DNA of 64,000 nucleotides, taken from Sorghum bicolor. Lineage: Eukaryota > Streptophyta > Magnoliopsida > Poales > Poaceae. The stretch is from assembly GCF_000003195.3 (NCBI RefSeq), contig NC_012876.2:42224135-42288134 (forward strand). The letters are read 5' to 3'. Every line of letters starts with the position of its first letter. Position 1 is the stretch's first letter. Shown piece by piece: positions 1-10,998 of this stretch. A program made the position numbers and the translations under genes. Under the pieces are notes generated by a model. It saw nothing but the letters and a program-made list of their open reading frames with translations, was not told the origin of the DNA and did not search any database.

Positions 1-3000
1 ATTTGCCTAAGTCTGAATCAACACAGTTTGGAGGTAGGGTACTTGGGAGCCTTATAGACCTTGATCCTTTAAGAAAATTTGTAGAACTCATGTAACTCTA
101 TCCAATGGAACAAATCTGAGCCAAAACCACTGAGTGAATCTCGAGTAAAACGTTGACGAAGTTGGAGTTTCAGTCACTGCGATCGGGCGATTCAGACACC
201 GATTCAGTTTGGACAGTCGCCGTCCGCCGCCGCATGTCCAGCCAGGTGTCGACAGTACGCCGCCGATGACCCCGCCTGTCAGCCCCAACATCGTCCACAA
301 GTTGCCATGCACCGGATGGATGCCTCAGACGCGCCATTCATCCCTCCAGCGCTCCACATTTCGCTCCGCCATCGCCTCAGCGAGCTCTCCCGGCCGCATC
401 ACCGCGTCTCCGGCCAAGCCAGCCCGCCCAGAGCTCCACCACGACGTCCTCTACCTCGACGTCCACCTCTTTTCCTTAGCCAAGAACTGGTGAGGCCGCA
501 TTGACAACTTCGTCGTGAGCTCCACCTCACCGGAGTTCGCAGAGATCACCGGCAACGTGGCCAGACCTCTCTGGTCCACCTCTGGCCGTGATTCTTCTTC
601 CTACAGCTTTGCCTTGCTTCACTCTTGCTCGTCCGCAACCTCTACTGCGTCGTCGTTGCCTAGGTTCACGGTCGTAACGACGCGCAGCGCCGCCATTCCG
701 CCATTCGCGACGGCGAGCACCCTAGAGTCCCGTAGAGCGTGAGCCAAGTAGGTCAACAGGTTCGCCTCGAGGTGAGGAACACGTAGATGCCCTCGGGTTC
801 CACGGAGAGCACGCCGTTGTCGAGATTCACCGGCGACGAGCTCTCTGTCTCTCTGTCGCGTGGGTCTCGTCTGTCAGCAGGCCCCACCAGTCAGCCTCTG
901 GTTAACTGTTTTGCAGACCCTGTGTTGTTTTGTAAAATTCATAACTTGAGCTAGACAGATCCAAATGAAGTGATTCTAGTTTTGTTTGTTTGTTGAGTTA
1001 GTCTAGTTTTTATTAAAAATATAAAACATGCTACGTTTTTGCAGAAATAAATAGATATGATTTAATCTTGTTTAAATAGGAGGTAATTATATCTTGAGAT
1101 CTGTGAGTCTTATGGCCATGCAAATTTAGGATATTGTTATTTATGGTATGAATAGGCTCTGATAAATTTATCATGATTTTTGGATCACTGTTGGTGAAGT
1201 TATAATTAGTTCTTGTTTAAATAGGAGTTTCTTGTGGTATTTTTAGTAAATAGATTATAACTCAATTTCTGATGAAACTTGTTGAGTGACGTAATTATGT
1301 ACAAACAAAGATAAGAAAAATCTGAAATCTGTTGTTTGACACTTTTTGATAAGGTTTCACATTTATGCCTTTAATGCCGTTATTAGTTTGTCATTTTGTA
1401 TCTCAGAATCTACATGTGCAAGATCCCTGAACATTTTACAGTAACCTTGTGGTAGCTTAGATAGCATGCTGTAATTTTATTAGAATTTTTGGAGCACTTG
1501 TGATATATGCTCATTAACTCATCTTAATCATTAAATAAATAGAAAACGGGATAATAAAAATGAGTTTAAACCTTGTCATGATGTTTTCTGGTGTTTCTTA
1601 GATATGTTCTATCTACTCGTGCATTTGGTTTGAACCAATGTTAAATTCTTAGTATGTGTTAAAATATTATTTTGCTAATTATGTCTTCCTAGAGCATATT
1701 CTGCGTAGCTGATAGCGATTGTTTAAGAACTGCTTGAAGATGAAGTTTTCTGGAAAACGTGTCTATAACAAACTTGTAGCTAACTCACTTATCTACCTTG
1801 TGTCCAAATTTCATGACATTTGGCTGAGTAGTTTAAGAGTTGTGATTGTTACAAGAAGCTGCTGTGAAGTGCTTGCTCTCTGGATTTTCCAGGACAGCCA
1901 GCAAACTTTGCCTGTTTCAACCTATTTCAGGTGGGAATCCTTCTGGGATGTCTAAAAGTGAATTGTAGACAATTTGTTAAGCTTTCCAGAAAGTGTCTAC
2001 TTGCTTAGTTTGGCCAAAGGATGCCTAAGTTATAGCTGAAACTTGTGACTAGCTAATCTGTCCTTGACACCAGTTGATAAGTGTGAATAGCTAAGGTTGA
2101 GTAGCTTGCCTAGTTAGCCTCTCTACCAGAGAAGAAGTATGCACTTACTTACTTAGTCGTAATTCACTTACTCTTAGAAACTTGTGATCATGTTGCCTCT
2201 TGTTTCATGTTCTTTGGCTTATCCTCATGGCATCATGCATCATGTGTGCATTCCCTATATTTACCACCCTGTCATGCATACTTAGGTGTACCCAAGGGCG
2301 TGACGGTCGTGGAGTTCGCACCACCCAAGCCGGAGGAGCAGCAGGGGGAGCCACCTCAAGGAGGTGAGGAGGAGGAGGATCTACCGGAGTGTCCCGACCA
2401 TCGTCCCTCTAGCTACGTTGAAGGCAAGCCCCGGAGCATTATAAGCCTCCTACTATTTTTGTTATCAGGTCCAGCTGTCAATTAACTATGGTTATGTATT
2501 GTTGCATTAAGTGATAGGCGTTGCTATGACACCCTTGCTGCATAATGATTTCCTTTTCCACCTTATACCTTACCCAAGTAGGTCCAGGATCGAAATGATG
2601 CTTAGGCATGCTTAGCTCGGTAGAAGCCGGGTGATTTTCTATCACCTGCGAGAGATAGGTGGATACTTGATCACGGTTGGCTATATTTGCTATCGTGGAA
2701 ATAACCATGGTTAATTATGAATGAGACCGGACGGGATGACGATAGTGCAACAACAAGGCATGGAGGTCTTGGGTGTGAATCTATCCCCGTCTGTGTCGGT
2801 TAAGGACCGATTCGCTGTACGTCCTTGTGTCATGTTGAACGCATGCCTAACACTTAGTTGGCCGGATAAGTCATTCTGACCGCGAAGCCTACGAGTGCAA
2901 CTCAGGCCGGATACCCCGTTCTGTATGAGTGCGCACCCCGGTTGGTAGCAAGGATGTGCGGGGAGTCAATGGCGTAAGACCAAGGTGTCAGGTTAGAGTC

Positions 3001-3959
3001 CTGCCCTTGGCAGATTGGTGGTCCCTGGGGGTGCAGCCCTGGACGGACCCGTGAATTGGTCCGGAGTTGTGCTAAACGTGATCCGAGCTGCCCTCGCGAG
3101 GTATGCTTGGGTGAGTGCTAGGAATACCCCTCCAGCTGGATAGGAATCAATTTGAATCGCTGACTCTCCCGGATAGTGAGAACTTGACTCGAGCAACGGC
3201 AACGTAGAACTCACTAAATAGACTTAATGGTTAAGTTGAGAATGCTGATAGCTATGTGATAATCTGGATATGGTTATTATTGTGATGCTTAAATACTCAA
3301 GTGTATGCTTAGAACAGGTGCTAATCTAGTGGATAGCTGATCTAAGTAATTAACTTGCTGCTGAAATTGTTATATGTGTTACTCAAAAACGAAAGCTTTT
3401 ATGCAAAAGGTGAGTCAAACCAGCCCACAAATGTTAGCCTTGCATACTCCTTGGTGTCACTTTATTTCGGGTTTATGACGGGTAAGTCTAGCTAAGTACA
3501 TTCTCGTACTCGGGATTTTATTTACCCTTGTTGCAGATGATGTCGTTTATCACGGCTACTGTGCTAACTATCATCATCCGGCTGTGGATGATGAGTAGAT
3601 CACGGGCAAGATCACTTCTATTCTCTTCAGTTGTGCTTTTGTGGGAATGACTATGGAACTGGCATCTAATTGAACTAAGTGCGTGTGTTGTTTAAAACTA
3701 CTTTGCTTCCGCTACTGAACTATGTTGTAATAAATCTATTTGAACTCCGATGTGTTGTAAACTATATTCTGTGATGAATGTGTGTAATCTGTGATGGAGA
3801 TGCTTGATCATGTACGGTCTTGGTTGTATGTTGGTTGAATCGAGATCTTTTGAGGTTTCGTCGGACTACCAGGTTTATATGGGTTCAAGTCCATTGGCTT
3901 GACTGCTCTCGTGGTCGCTAATTTACTTGAATTCTTATAAATTGGATGGTTCTGTTACA
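1..3959 (+). repeat. Element A 5' LTR (truncated at window start)
   Basis: This stretch aligns to 43370-47353 with small indels, so it is the 5' LTR missing roughly its first 500 bases. It ends TGTTACA at 3953-3959 and is followed at once by a primer site. It holds a GC-rich block at about 200-900, a long AT-rich part at 900-2200, a protein-like acidic segment at 2286-2470 and a conserved block near 3060-3170. Short open frames in the GC-rich block (for example 209-493 and 515-742) drift or break between the two LTRs and I do not call them genes. No host gene is seen here. Confidence 0.9.
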
Positions 3960-4890
3960 GCTGGCATCGGAGCAAGATTAAGCATTTAACCATCATAGAT
4001 GTATTTAAAAACAAATGAATTTGTTTTTCCCAAACTAATTGGCAAATTAGACTATACATAGGGCTATTTTAAAACGATTGAACAATCATACCATGCCAGT
4101 GGACATATCCTTTGTGCCCGTCGAAGGACTTCTAGGTGGCTTAATATTACTAACAAGGGGTTTTTTCCTTTCGTCGTCCATATGGCGTGTAATAATATGG
4201 ATGCCACTTACTTAAGTGGTAATGAATGGATCATATACCACTACGCCATGGTAAGCAATTATTGTTTTCTTTCGTCGTCCATACGGTGTGAAATTGTATG
4301 GATGCCACTTACTTGAGTGGTAATGTATGGATCTATGTGCCTCTACGGTACGGTAAGTGTGAGTTGTGAGAGCATGACCGTCCAACCATCGGTCTAGGGG
4401 AGTGTTAGCTGTGGTTACTGGAATATTTACATGTTACACACATGTATATATGAAGGTACTTAATTGTGGGAAGTTGGTGCAATCGTGTATACATATTTGA
4501 TGTATATATGGGTGTACCTTATATAGGTAGTGTGCTGCGATATATGTTCGGGGATATATATCGAAGCACCTAGCTTGAATGTAGATGATTGGACCTTCAT
4601 TCTGCACATATACTCTTGTGGGGTTGGGCTGAAATGAAATTTTTTGTAGGTACACTAACAACGAAACGTGTAGACCGTGTAGTTACGTATACAGAGAGCA
4701 CGTATGTATGCCATCGACTAAACCGTTAGAAATTTCTTCCTAGGAATGGTAAGGACGTGTGGAACGTGCATGCATCATGAATCATTCATGCATTCCTATG
4801 CACTACTTAATTCTTGTAATTCCAAAACTGTACCTAATTACCTTCTCTTGTAATTAATCTTCCTTACTCAAGTTGTGGTCTTTCCTACAG
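3960..4890 (+). other. Element A leader with primer-binding site and no gene
   Basis: The primer-binding site TGGCATCGGAGC lies at 3962-3973, three bases after the LTR end. It resembles the plant initiator tRNA-Met site TGGTATCAGAGC with two changes; element C has the same variant. The rest of the leader has no convincing coding frame. It contains a two-copy 101-base tandem repeat at 4168-4365 and a block near 4370-4430 that is conserved in the leader of element C, which is a reasonable place for a packaging signal. Confidence 0.75.
4168..4365 (+). repeat. Two-copy tandem repeat of about 101 bases in leader of A
   Basis: Copies start at 4168 and 4269 with CTTTCGTCGTCCATA and then run in step. 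Both share the block ATGGATGCCACTTACTT followed by a short stem partner (AAGTGG or GAGTGG), so each copy can form a small CCACTT/AAGTGG hairpin. The copies differ at about one base in five. No matching second copy is seen in the leader of C. Confidence 0.7.
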
Positions 4891-5354
4891 ATGGCAGCCC
4901 CACATGCAAGTGAGACTTTTCTGGACATGTTTGGCACTCCTACCTTGTTGTGGAAGGTGCTAAGTTCAGTGGGATATGAGGAACCTCAGTACACTTGGAC
5001 AGAGGCTGAGCATGCAGGATCCTTGCCTTGGGTTGATGTCCAAATTATAGTTCCCCCTTGTCCAAACAACCCACAGTGGCTAGGTTGGATAGTCGAGTCC
5101 GATGGTCAAACTCCTTGGGAGGGTGCCCAAGTGGCAGCCTTAGAAGTGCTGTTGGAAATATGCCAAGATTATGGTGATGAGCTAATTAATGGCCCAGCGG
5201 GATCATTTCCTAGAGTGAGTGTAACTGACACCTTTGTGTCCCAGATAGGAACTGAGCCCGTGGAGATGAGAGAAGCCATACTAGGATATAGCTCTAGCCC
5301 CGCCATGAGTGCCATGCTGGCGGTACTTAAGCTGTACTGTGTACGCCAAGACAC
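4891..5354 (+). pseudogene. Element A ORF0, N-terminal part (extra ORF upstream of gag)
   Basis: The open frame starts at ATG 4891 (reading MAAPHASETFL), directly after a pyrimidine-rich tract ending CAG. The in-frame ATG at 4873 is less likely because element C starts at the equivalent inner methionine. The encoded part is rich in W, P and acidic residues, with the segment FGTPTLLW and a later DGQTPWE motif, both also present in C ORF0. It breaks at 5354 where element B was inserted, and the frame resumes at 21807. I recognise no catalytic domain. An extra ORF before gag is, from memory, known in rice RIRE3/RIRE8-type elements. Its function is unknown. Confidence 0.65.
5350..5354. repeat. 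Target-site duplication of element B, left copy (GACAC)
   Basis: GACAC precedes the TGTTGACAC start of B's left LTR and is repeated at 21802-21806 immediately after GTCAACA, the end of B's right LTR. Confidence 0.93.
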
Positions 5355-6694
5355 TGTTGACACTTGATAACACAAATTGAATACTAGGTTGTCATCCCCA
5401 ACATGGCACTAGAGTGTACTATGGTATTTATACGCACACAGATAAATCCGCAAGCGCACGGATACCATTGTAGCTTTTACCCGGTTAAAGGTTTTATCGT
5501 ATCCACAGGGAAATGGGAGAACTGATCTACGCTCTAACTTAACCTAGATAGATAGTTAGGTGTAAATAGGAAAGATGGTAGAATTGAATAAGAACAATAT
5601 TAAAGGTAAGATAACAATGGGTGATAATATGGGAATAGAGAATAGAGCAATCCAATATATGAGCGATGGTAGGTGAATAGAGAGGATAACTATGGATTCT
5701 CTACTTCAAAGGGGTATGTCTATGTCTGGGACGAACCACGTGATAAGAATACACCACAAAGGATGCTTATCCATAGGCCGATAAACCCTACCAGTCCTGC
5801 TAACGGGAGGTGGACTACAGGGGACCAACGTAACTGTCACCTATGCGGTCTACCACACGATCCGGCTAGACAGGGGATATCCACAAGTAATCTAGGTCTA
5901 AGAACCACGCTTACACCTTTACTACAACTCTCACCTATAGCGTCCTATAGATTAAAGTACTCAAAAGAGTTGTGAACCAGAACATACATGGATAGTAATT
6001 GCATAATGAAATAGAAGTAGATTACCAGATTCATCCCATGAGCAAGCTTGATTAGAGCTTGATCATGGCAAAGTACAACCGGAGGAAGAAACGACAGGCC
6101 GGCCTCTCCTCCAATCCTCCCTCACTCTCCATCTCGCTACTATCTAGATCTACTCTAGTTTAGAGAAGAGAGGAGAGCTCTCATCTCCAAACCCTAGCTT
6201 TTGCTCTGTCTATGAATAATGAAAACGGATCAAGGCGTGCCTCCTCTAGGGTCCAGGGGGCCAGCTTATATAGTCCCCTCAAGTGAATCTGGGCCGTCGG
6301 ATCAAACCGACATTAATCGCACGGTTTTCCTTAATCCTTTAGGTCGGGGGAGCATGATCCGCGAAGTAGAACGTGATTGGCCGAAACACCAGGGCGGGCG
6401 CCTAAGGGGGGAGGGCGGGCACCCTACCCCCGGGCCCGCTCGGTCTCCCGTTCATTCCCATGGCTTCTAGAGTCTTCTAGATGATAGAAAATTGTGCGGC
6501 ATGTTAATATCTCTATGTAAACCTGACATGTGGGCCTTTCCTCCATATTTCCTGATAACCCCTTGCAGAAATAGACAAACACCAAAACTCGTGGAATTCT
6601 GTCAGATAAAACCATAAGTCTGGGTTTTGGTTGCATTTGAATCCTTTTCTTTATTTATTTGAAGATTATATTTAGTACTTAAGGATCGTCAACA
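5355..6694 (-). repeat. Element B 3' LTR
   Basis: 1340 bases, matching 20462-21801 at about 96% by eye. Read on the minus strand it contains the TATA-like CTATATAA near 6267-6274 and the islands shared with D, E and F (for example the block with TTTGTCTATTTCTGCA and the GCGCTTGCGGAT block near 5445-5460). An open frame on the plus strand (5673-5975) is an antisense coincidence. Confidence 0.92.
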
Positions 6695-6732
6695 ACTCCC
6701 CCAAGCTTACCTCTTGCTCGTCCACGAGCAAG
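6695..6732 (-). promoter_or_regulatory. Element B polypurine tract with upstream hairpin
   Basis: On the minus strand the tract reads GCTTGGGGGAGT directly before the LTR. Just upstream is a perfect 8-base stem with a TGGA loop, CTTGCTCGTGGACGAGCAAG (6713-6732). The tract primes plus-strand DNA synthesis in LTR elements; the role of the hairpin is not established. Confidence 0.8.
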
Positions 6733-7235
6733 GATGGACTCAAGAGTTTCTGCAGTGGTTTCATGCCTTAAAAGTACACATGCATTCAAGCAAGATCTCA
6801 TCTCTGAGTCAGAGTAAACTTATAAGACTTAAAACTTACTCATTTTACCTTTCACCATGGGGCTTGTAACCATCACTTGTGTCTTGAGCAGTTAAAAGAT
6901 AGAACGGTCTAGTCAAGCACCATGTCTCTTGTTCTTTGATTAACTATAGCTCTAGAGTTTTTGTTGATTTTCAAATAAAACTCAGATATTCCTTGTATGA
7001 CTCTCTCAAATCTCTCTTTTGTGGTATTTCTGGATCCTTACCAAGGCAGTAATGGTATATGCCTTCTCTCAAAGTATGTGGTATTTTTGGTATGAGGCAT
7101 AGTGATATTGCCTTCTCTCTCACCCTACTCTAATAAGGTTTTAATATCTGGAGCTCATAGGTGGGAGACAGCTAATACATACTTACAAGACATTTATTGC
7201 ATAGTCAAATCATGGATCCAGAGAAACAAGTCAAT
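6733..7235 (-). other. Element B 3' non-coding segment, left of D
   Basis: No coding frame is supported. On the minus strand the sequence matches the stretch before the polypurine tract in D (about 13310-13840) and E (about 60010-60520). It continues at 15538 on the other side of D. Confidence 0.75.
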
Positions 7236-7240
7236 AAGTC
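7236..7240. repeat. Target-site duplication of element D, left copy (AAGTC)
   Basis: AAGTC stands before TGTTGACGG at 7241 and again at 15533-15537 after the LTR end CCCAACA. Confidence 0.95.
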
Positions 7241-7662
7241 TGTTGACGGTCCTTAAGTATCAAATTTAATTATCAAATAAATAAAGAAAGGGATCCAAAT
7301 GAAATCAACATCTAGACTTAGGGTTTTATCTGACAGAATTCCATGAGTTTTGGTGTTTGTCTATTTCTGCAGGGGGTTATCAGGAAATACGGAAGAAAGG
7401 CCCACACGTCGGGATTACATAGAGATATTAACGTGCTGCGCAATTATCTTACATCTAGAAGACTCCAGAAGCCACGAGACCGAAGCGGAGGCGAAACGGG
7501 GCCAGAGGCAGGGCGCCCGCCCTCCTGCCCTAGGCGCCCGCCCCCTCTGGGAGTCCAATCAGGACTCTGCTTTGCGGGAGATTTCCACCGACCTAAAGGA
7601 TGAATCTAAACCATACAATCTATGTCGGTTTGATCCAATGGCCCATATTCACTTGAAGGGAC

Positions 7663-7669
7663 TATAAAA
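7663..7669 (+). promoter_or_regulatory. TATA box of element D 5' LTR
   Basis: TATAAAA inside a block conserved at the same place in E (54330-54336 and 60979-60985). The related TATATAA occurs in F (49746-49752) and on the minus strand of B (21373-21380). Transcription probably begins about 30 bases downstream. Confidence 0.7.
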
Positions 7670-7900
7670 CCAGACCCCCTGGCCCCTGGAGGAGAGAGCC
7701 TCTCAACCCTAATTCATTATTTCTCAAGGGAGAAGAAGCCCCTGATCAAGATTAGAGCCACCACATCAATTAGATATCTAGATTAGCATAGCTACATAGG
7801 ATTAGAACTAGAAGGAGTCAATCTTCGATTGGTTTCCGGATCTGTCAAGAGGATTCTTGGTAATTCTCTAATTGTGCTTCTAATTGCTTTCTAATTATCT

Positions 7901-8317
7901 TTGTTCTTCAATATTATGAGTATGACTTTGTTCTACTTCAATATATTGCTTATGACTTTGCTCTACTTGCTTATATTGAAGATTATATTGTTCTTAGTTT
8001 ATCATAGTTATGTACTTGGCTTAGTTAGATTCGATCTATATACATGCTTAGGATCGTATAGCGTTTATCCATCGGATCCATGGGTAAATGATAGATATTG
8101 TGTAGGCGTGGTGCTTATACCGTATTTATCTGCGATTGTACCCAATATGCCAGATCGTGGGGTAGTTCGTGATAGTGACAGCTTCATTGATTCTTATATA
8201 GTCCCCCTCTCGTGTATTGGGCTGGCACAGCAACATTATTACAGGGGAGTGATTGCTATGTTTCTCATATTCCTTGCTAATATCACTATGCATGGGCGTA
8301 GTCTTGTCTCGCAATGA
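7901..8317 (+). other. Small open frame in the transcribed part of the D LTR (138 codons)
   Basis: The frame opens with a very hydrophobic stretch of about 50 residues (F, L, I, Y rich) and then contains VGVV, VVRDSDS and DSYIV segments. It is open in both D LTRs (also 14539-14955) and in E's 3' LTR (61143-61622, with a longer N-terminus), but broken by a shift in E's 5' LTR. F's LTR has a shorter related frame at 49995-50318 with the same VGVV and DSYIV spacing. B's LTR has the DNA block without the frame. It may be RNA-level conservation rather than a protein; I assign no function. Confidence 0.3.
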
Positions 8318-8902
8318 TTGCTAAGTATGCTTGCACTAACTATGATAATGCTAGACTATATTGTTGAGAATAACTTAGGGAATATTCTTGTAGTTCGTTC
8401 TAATACCATGCTAATGACTTTCTAGAGTATCTAATTGAGGTGCTTATCATATTTATTATGTGGCTAGATCAGATTAATTATCCTTGTCACTATTATTATT
8501 TCATATATCTTTTATGTGACACTTATCCCTGTATGATGAGTTAGATATAATGTTCTCAATTATACATGAAATGATAGATGCTCAATCTCATATTCTATTC
8601 TGTAATCAATATTATTGATTGCTAATCCCTTCCCAGTGGTAAAAATATATATAACGATACCTAGAATACTTCCCGGTTAAAATGCTGCATCAGTATTAAT
8701 CTGTGCGCTTGCAGATCCCATTCATTATTTATTTAGAAGAGCAATTGCATATTTCAATACCACGTCTCTTATATCATGCTGGGGATGACAACTTGGCTTA
8801 AGTGGTGTGAGGGATAGGTTTGGCATTTTTGGCACCGTTACTAGATTTAGAGAACTTAGTCTACTTTTGGTAATGATGTTAAGAATACCCAACAAGCATT
8901 TT

Positions 8903-8920
8903 TGGCGCCGTTGCCGGGGA
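8903..8920 (+). promoter_or_regulatory. Element D primer-binding site (tRNA-Asp type)
   Basis: TGGCGCCGTTGCCGGGGA lies eight bases after the LTR end and is an exact 18-base complement of the usual plant tRNA-Asp 3' end. This primer is typical of Athila and Tat lineages. Confidence 0.9.
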
Positions 8921-9054
8921 AGGTTGATTACTAATCAGGAATGGAATAAAAGATTTTGAGTTATCATTCGCATCACTAATATGATTGAGCTTATCTATTC
9001 TCTCATACAGTTTTACCCCGATATTTTCCTATTTCATCTTATGCAGGGGAATGT

Positions 9055-10452
9055 ATGAATAGAAGACATCTTCCAGAAAATTTTGTTGACAATCCCGAAG
9101 CATTATTCAAGAAGACGAGAGCCAAGCTAAAGAAATCATCAACACTTCAGCAAGAAGCTTCATCCAATCAAGAAGATCACCGGAACTTGTCTTCAAAGTT
9201 TGAAGCCATGGCGAACAAATCAATCCGCGAGTTCTTAGCTCCCACTACAGACAACATCCGCACTGGACCTGCTGCAGAGATCGATGGCAACTTTGAGCTC
9301 AAGCCTGGACTTATCAACATGGTGCAATCCAACCAGTTCTGTGGGAAGGCACACGAAGATGCTAGTGCTCATTTACAACACTTCCTGGAGATTTGCAATA
9401 CATTCACCATATCAGGAGTTTCCAAAGATGCTATACTACTTCGCCTCTTCCCATTCTCACTCTTAGGAAGAGCGAAGCAGTGGTTCTACGCTACAAAGGA
9501 GAAGAATACTACGTGGGCACTCTGCTCAACAAACTTTCTGGCAAAGTTCTTTCCCATGGGCAAGACCAATGCTTTTCGTGGGAAGATTACAAGTTTTCAG
9601 CAACAAAATGATGAATCTGTTCCAGAAGCATGGGAGCGCTTTAAAGACTACATCCTAGAATGTCCCCATCATGGAATGGAGAGTTGGCTATTAATGCAGA
9701 CATTTTATCATGGGCTCGGCAACAGTGCCCGAGAGACTATGGATGCTGCAGCTGGAGGAGCATTCTTATCACTTACAATACCACAAGCCACAGCTCTTGT
9801 GGAGAAGATGGCGTCCAACCAAAGCTGGAATGAAGAGAGGACCCAGACACGCAAGAGAGGTGGAGGTATGCATCAGCTGAAAGAGGTAGACATGCTGTCT
9901 GCAAAGCTAGACCTGCTCATGAAGAAGCTCGATGATAGAGCTGGAGACAAGAAAGAAGTTATGCACATCTACGACTCTCACATGACTTGTGAGGAGTGTG
10001 GAGACACTTGACACTCAGGCAACCACTGCCCTGAGATGCTTGAGGATGTGAACTACATCAACAACAACAACAACTACTACAACCGTCCTCAACAAAATCA
10101 AGGTTGGAATCAACAGAGGCCTAACTACTCAGGTAATTATCAAGGTAACAATTCTTACAACAATAATGCTAATAATTTTCCACCTTTGAGAGAGTTAGTG
10201 TCTAATCAAGGAAAGCTAATGGATAACCTATCTAAGAAATTGGCATCTAATGATAAAATGCTAGAAAATATAAATAATAGAATGGATAATTTCTCTACTG
10301 CCATCAAGAATCAAATTAGCTTTAATAAAATGATTGAATCTCAGTTAAATCAAATAGCTGCTGCTGTTCCTACTACTAACCCCGGTATACCATCACAACC
10401 GGAAGGATTAGAATCTGCAAATCTTGTAGACACGTTTGATGCAGGTAATTAG
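9055..10452 (+). pseudogene. gag: Element D gag with internal TGA
   Basis: The frame starts at ATG 9055 (MNRRHLPENF), nine bases after an acceptor-like tract ending CAG at 9046. The retrotransposon gag core spans about residues 120-235 (AILLRLFPFSL, AKQWFY, FLAKFFPMGK, SVPEAWERF). A CCHC zinc knuckle begins CEEC near residue 311, but a TGA at 10009-10011 falls inside it; element E has a sense codon at this position. The frame then continues through an N-, Y- and Q-rich region and a likely coiled-coil (LSKKLASNDKMLENINNRMD) to a TAG at 10450-10452. The product should form the particle shell and bind RNA. The TGA probably makes this copy defective beyond the core. Confidence 0.85.
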
Positions 10453-10998
10453 AGTAACACCGTCACTGAATTCTCTACTGACCTTCTGCCGGTCAAGAGA
10501 GGCGATCCAGGACGCCCCGTCATCCCGATCTCTATCGGCATGGTGGACGTTCCAGAAGCACTCTGCGACTTTGGCTCCAGTGTCAACATTATACCCAGGG
10601 TACTCTATGAAAAATTCTTTACATATCCTTTATTAGAAACAACCATGTGTTTGCAGTTTGCAGATCAGATGATAACTTTTCCAAAAGGAATAGTGAAGAA
10701 CCTTTGTGTCCGAGTTGGTACCTTATATGCCCCAGCAGACTTCGTAGTGGTAGAGACCGGAAATGATGAGAGAGCACCTATCATCTTAGGGAGGCCATTC
10801 TTGAACACCACGGGAGCTATCATCTACGCTAGTGCTGCTAAGATCAGTTTCTACGTCAAAGGGAAGAAGGAGACATTTTTCTTCAAGAACAAGACTACAC
10901 AAATTCCAGATCATCCAGACGTCAATCAAGGAAGAGGACCAACAGGAGGAACAGGAACAAGCAAGTGTGGACCGAGTCAGCTAAGATGGTCACTGTAG
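10453..10998 (+). CDS. Element D first retropepsin-like domain (PR1), in frame with gag after TAG
   Basis: There is no stop between the TAG at 10450 and 10996, so PR1 lies in the gag frame and would need readthrough or another way of being expressed. The active-site-like motif is ALCDFGSSVNI (Asp at 10567-10569), and the second flap and hydrophobic-Gly region reads APIILGRPFLN near 10770-10805, both usual for Athila-type proteases. The third motif position is F rather than the more common L or T. It is followed by a Lys-rich tail. There is no adjacent RT. PR2 overlaps its end in another frame. Confidence 0.75.
   Translation, partial: SNTVTEFSTDLLPVKRGDPGRPVIPISIGMVDVPEALCDFGSSVNIIPRVLYEKFFTYPLLETTMCLQFADQMITFPKGIVKNLCVRVGTLYAPADFVVVETGNDERAPIILGRPFLNTTGAIIYASAAKISFYVKGKKETFFFKNKTTQIPDHPDVNQGRGPTGGTGTSKCGPSQLRWSL

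Larger units (their letters stand above)
7241..8894 (+). repeat. Element D 5' LTR
   Basis: 1654 bases from TGTTGACGGTCC to AATACCCAACA. TATAAAA at 7663-7669 lies in a block shared with E (CTATAAAACCAGACC). Downstream, in the transcribed part, is a 138-codon open frame at 7901-8317 with a hydrophobic N-terminal stretch. It is present in all copies of this LTR, although one copy is frameshifted. Near the end are the blocks GGATACC-like and GTGCGCTTGCAGAT that recur in B, E and F. Confidence 0.95.

Noticed and set aside
209..742. Proline/serine-rich frames resembling a small protein
   Set aside because: Part of the GC-rich block of A's LTR. The 3' LTR copy (43590-44123) shows changes without codon bias that I can see.
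8895..8925. Possible tRNA gene remnants at TGGCGCCGTTGCC and TGGCATCGGAGC
   Set aside because: Only the 3' complementary 12-18 bases are present next to LTR ends. They are primer-binding sites, not tRNA genes.
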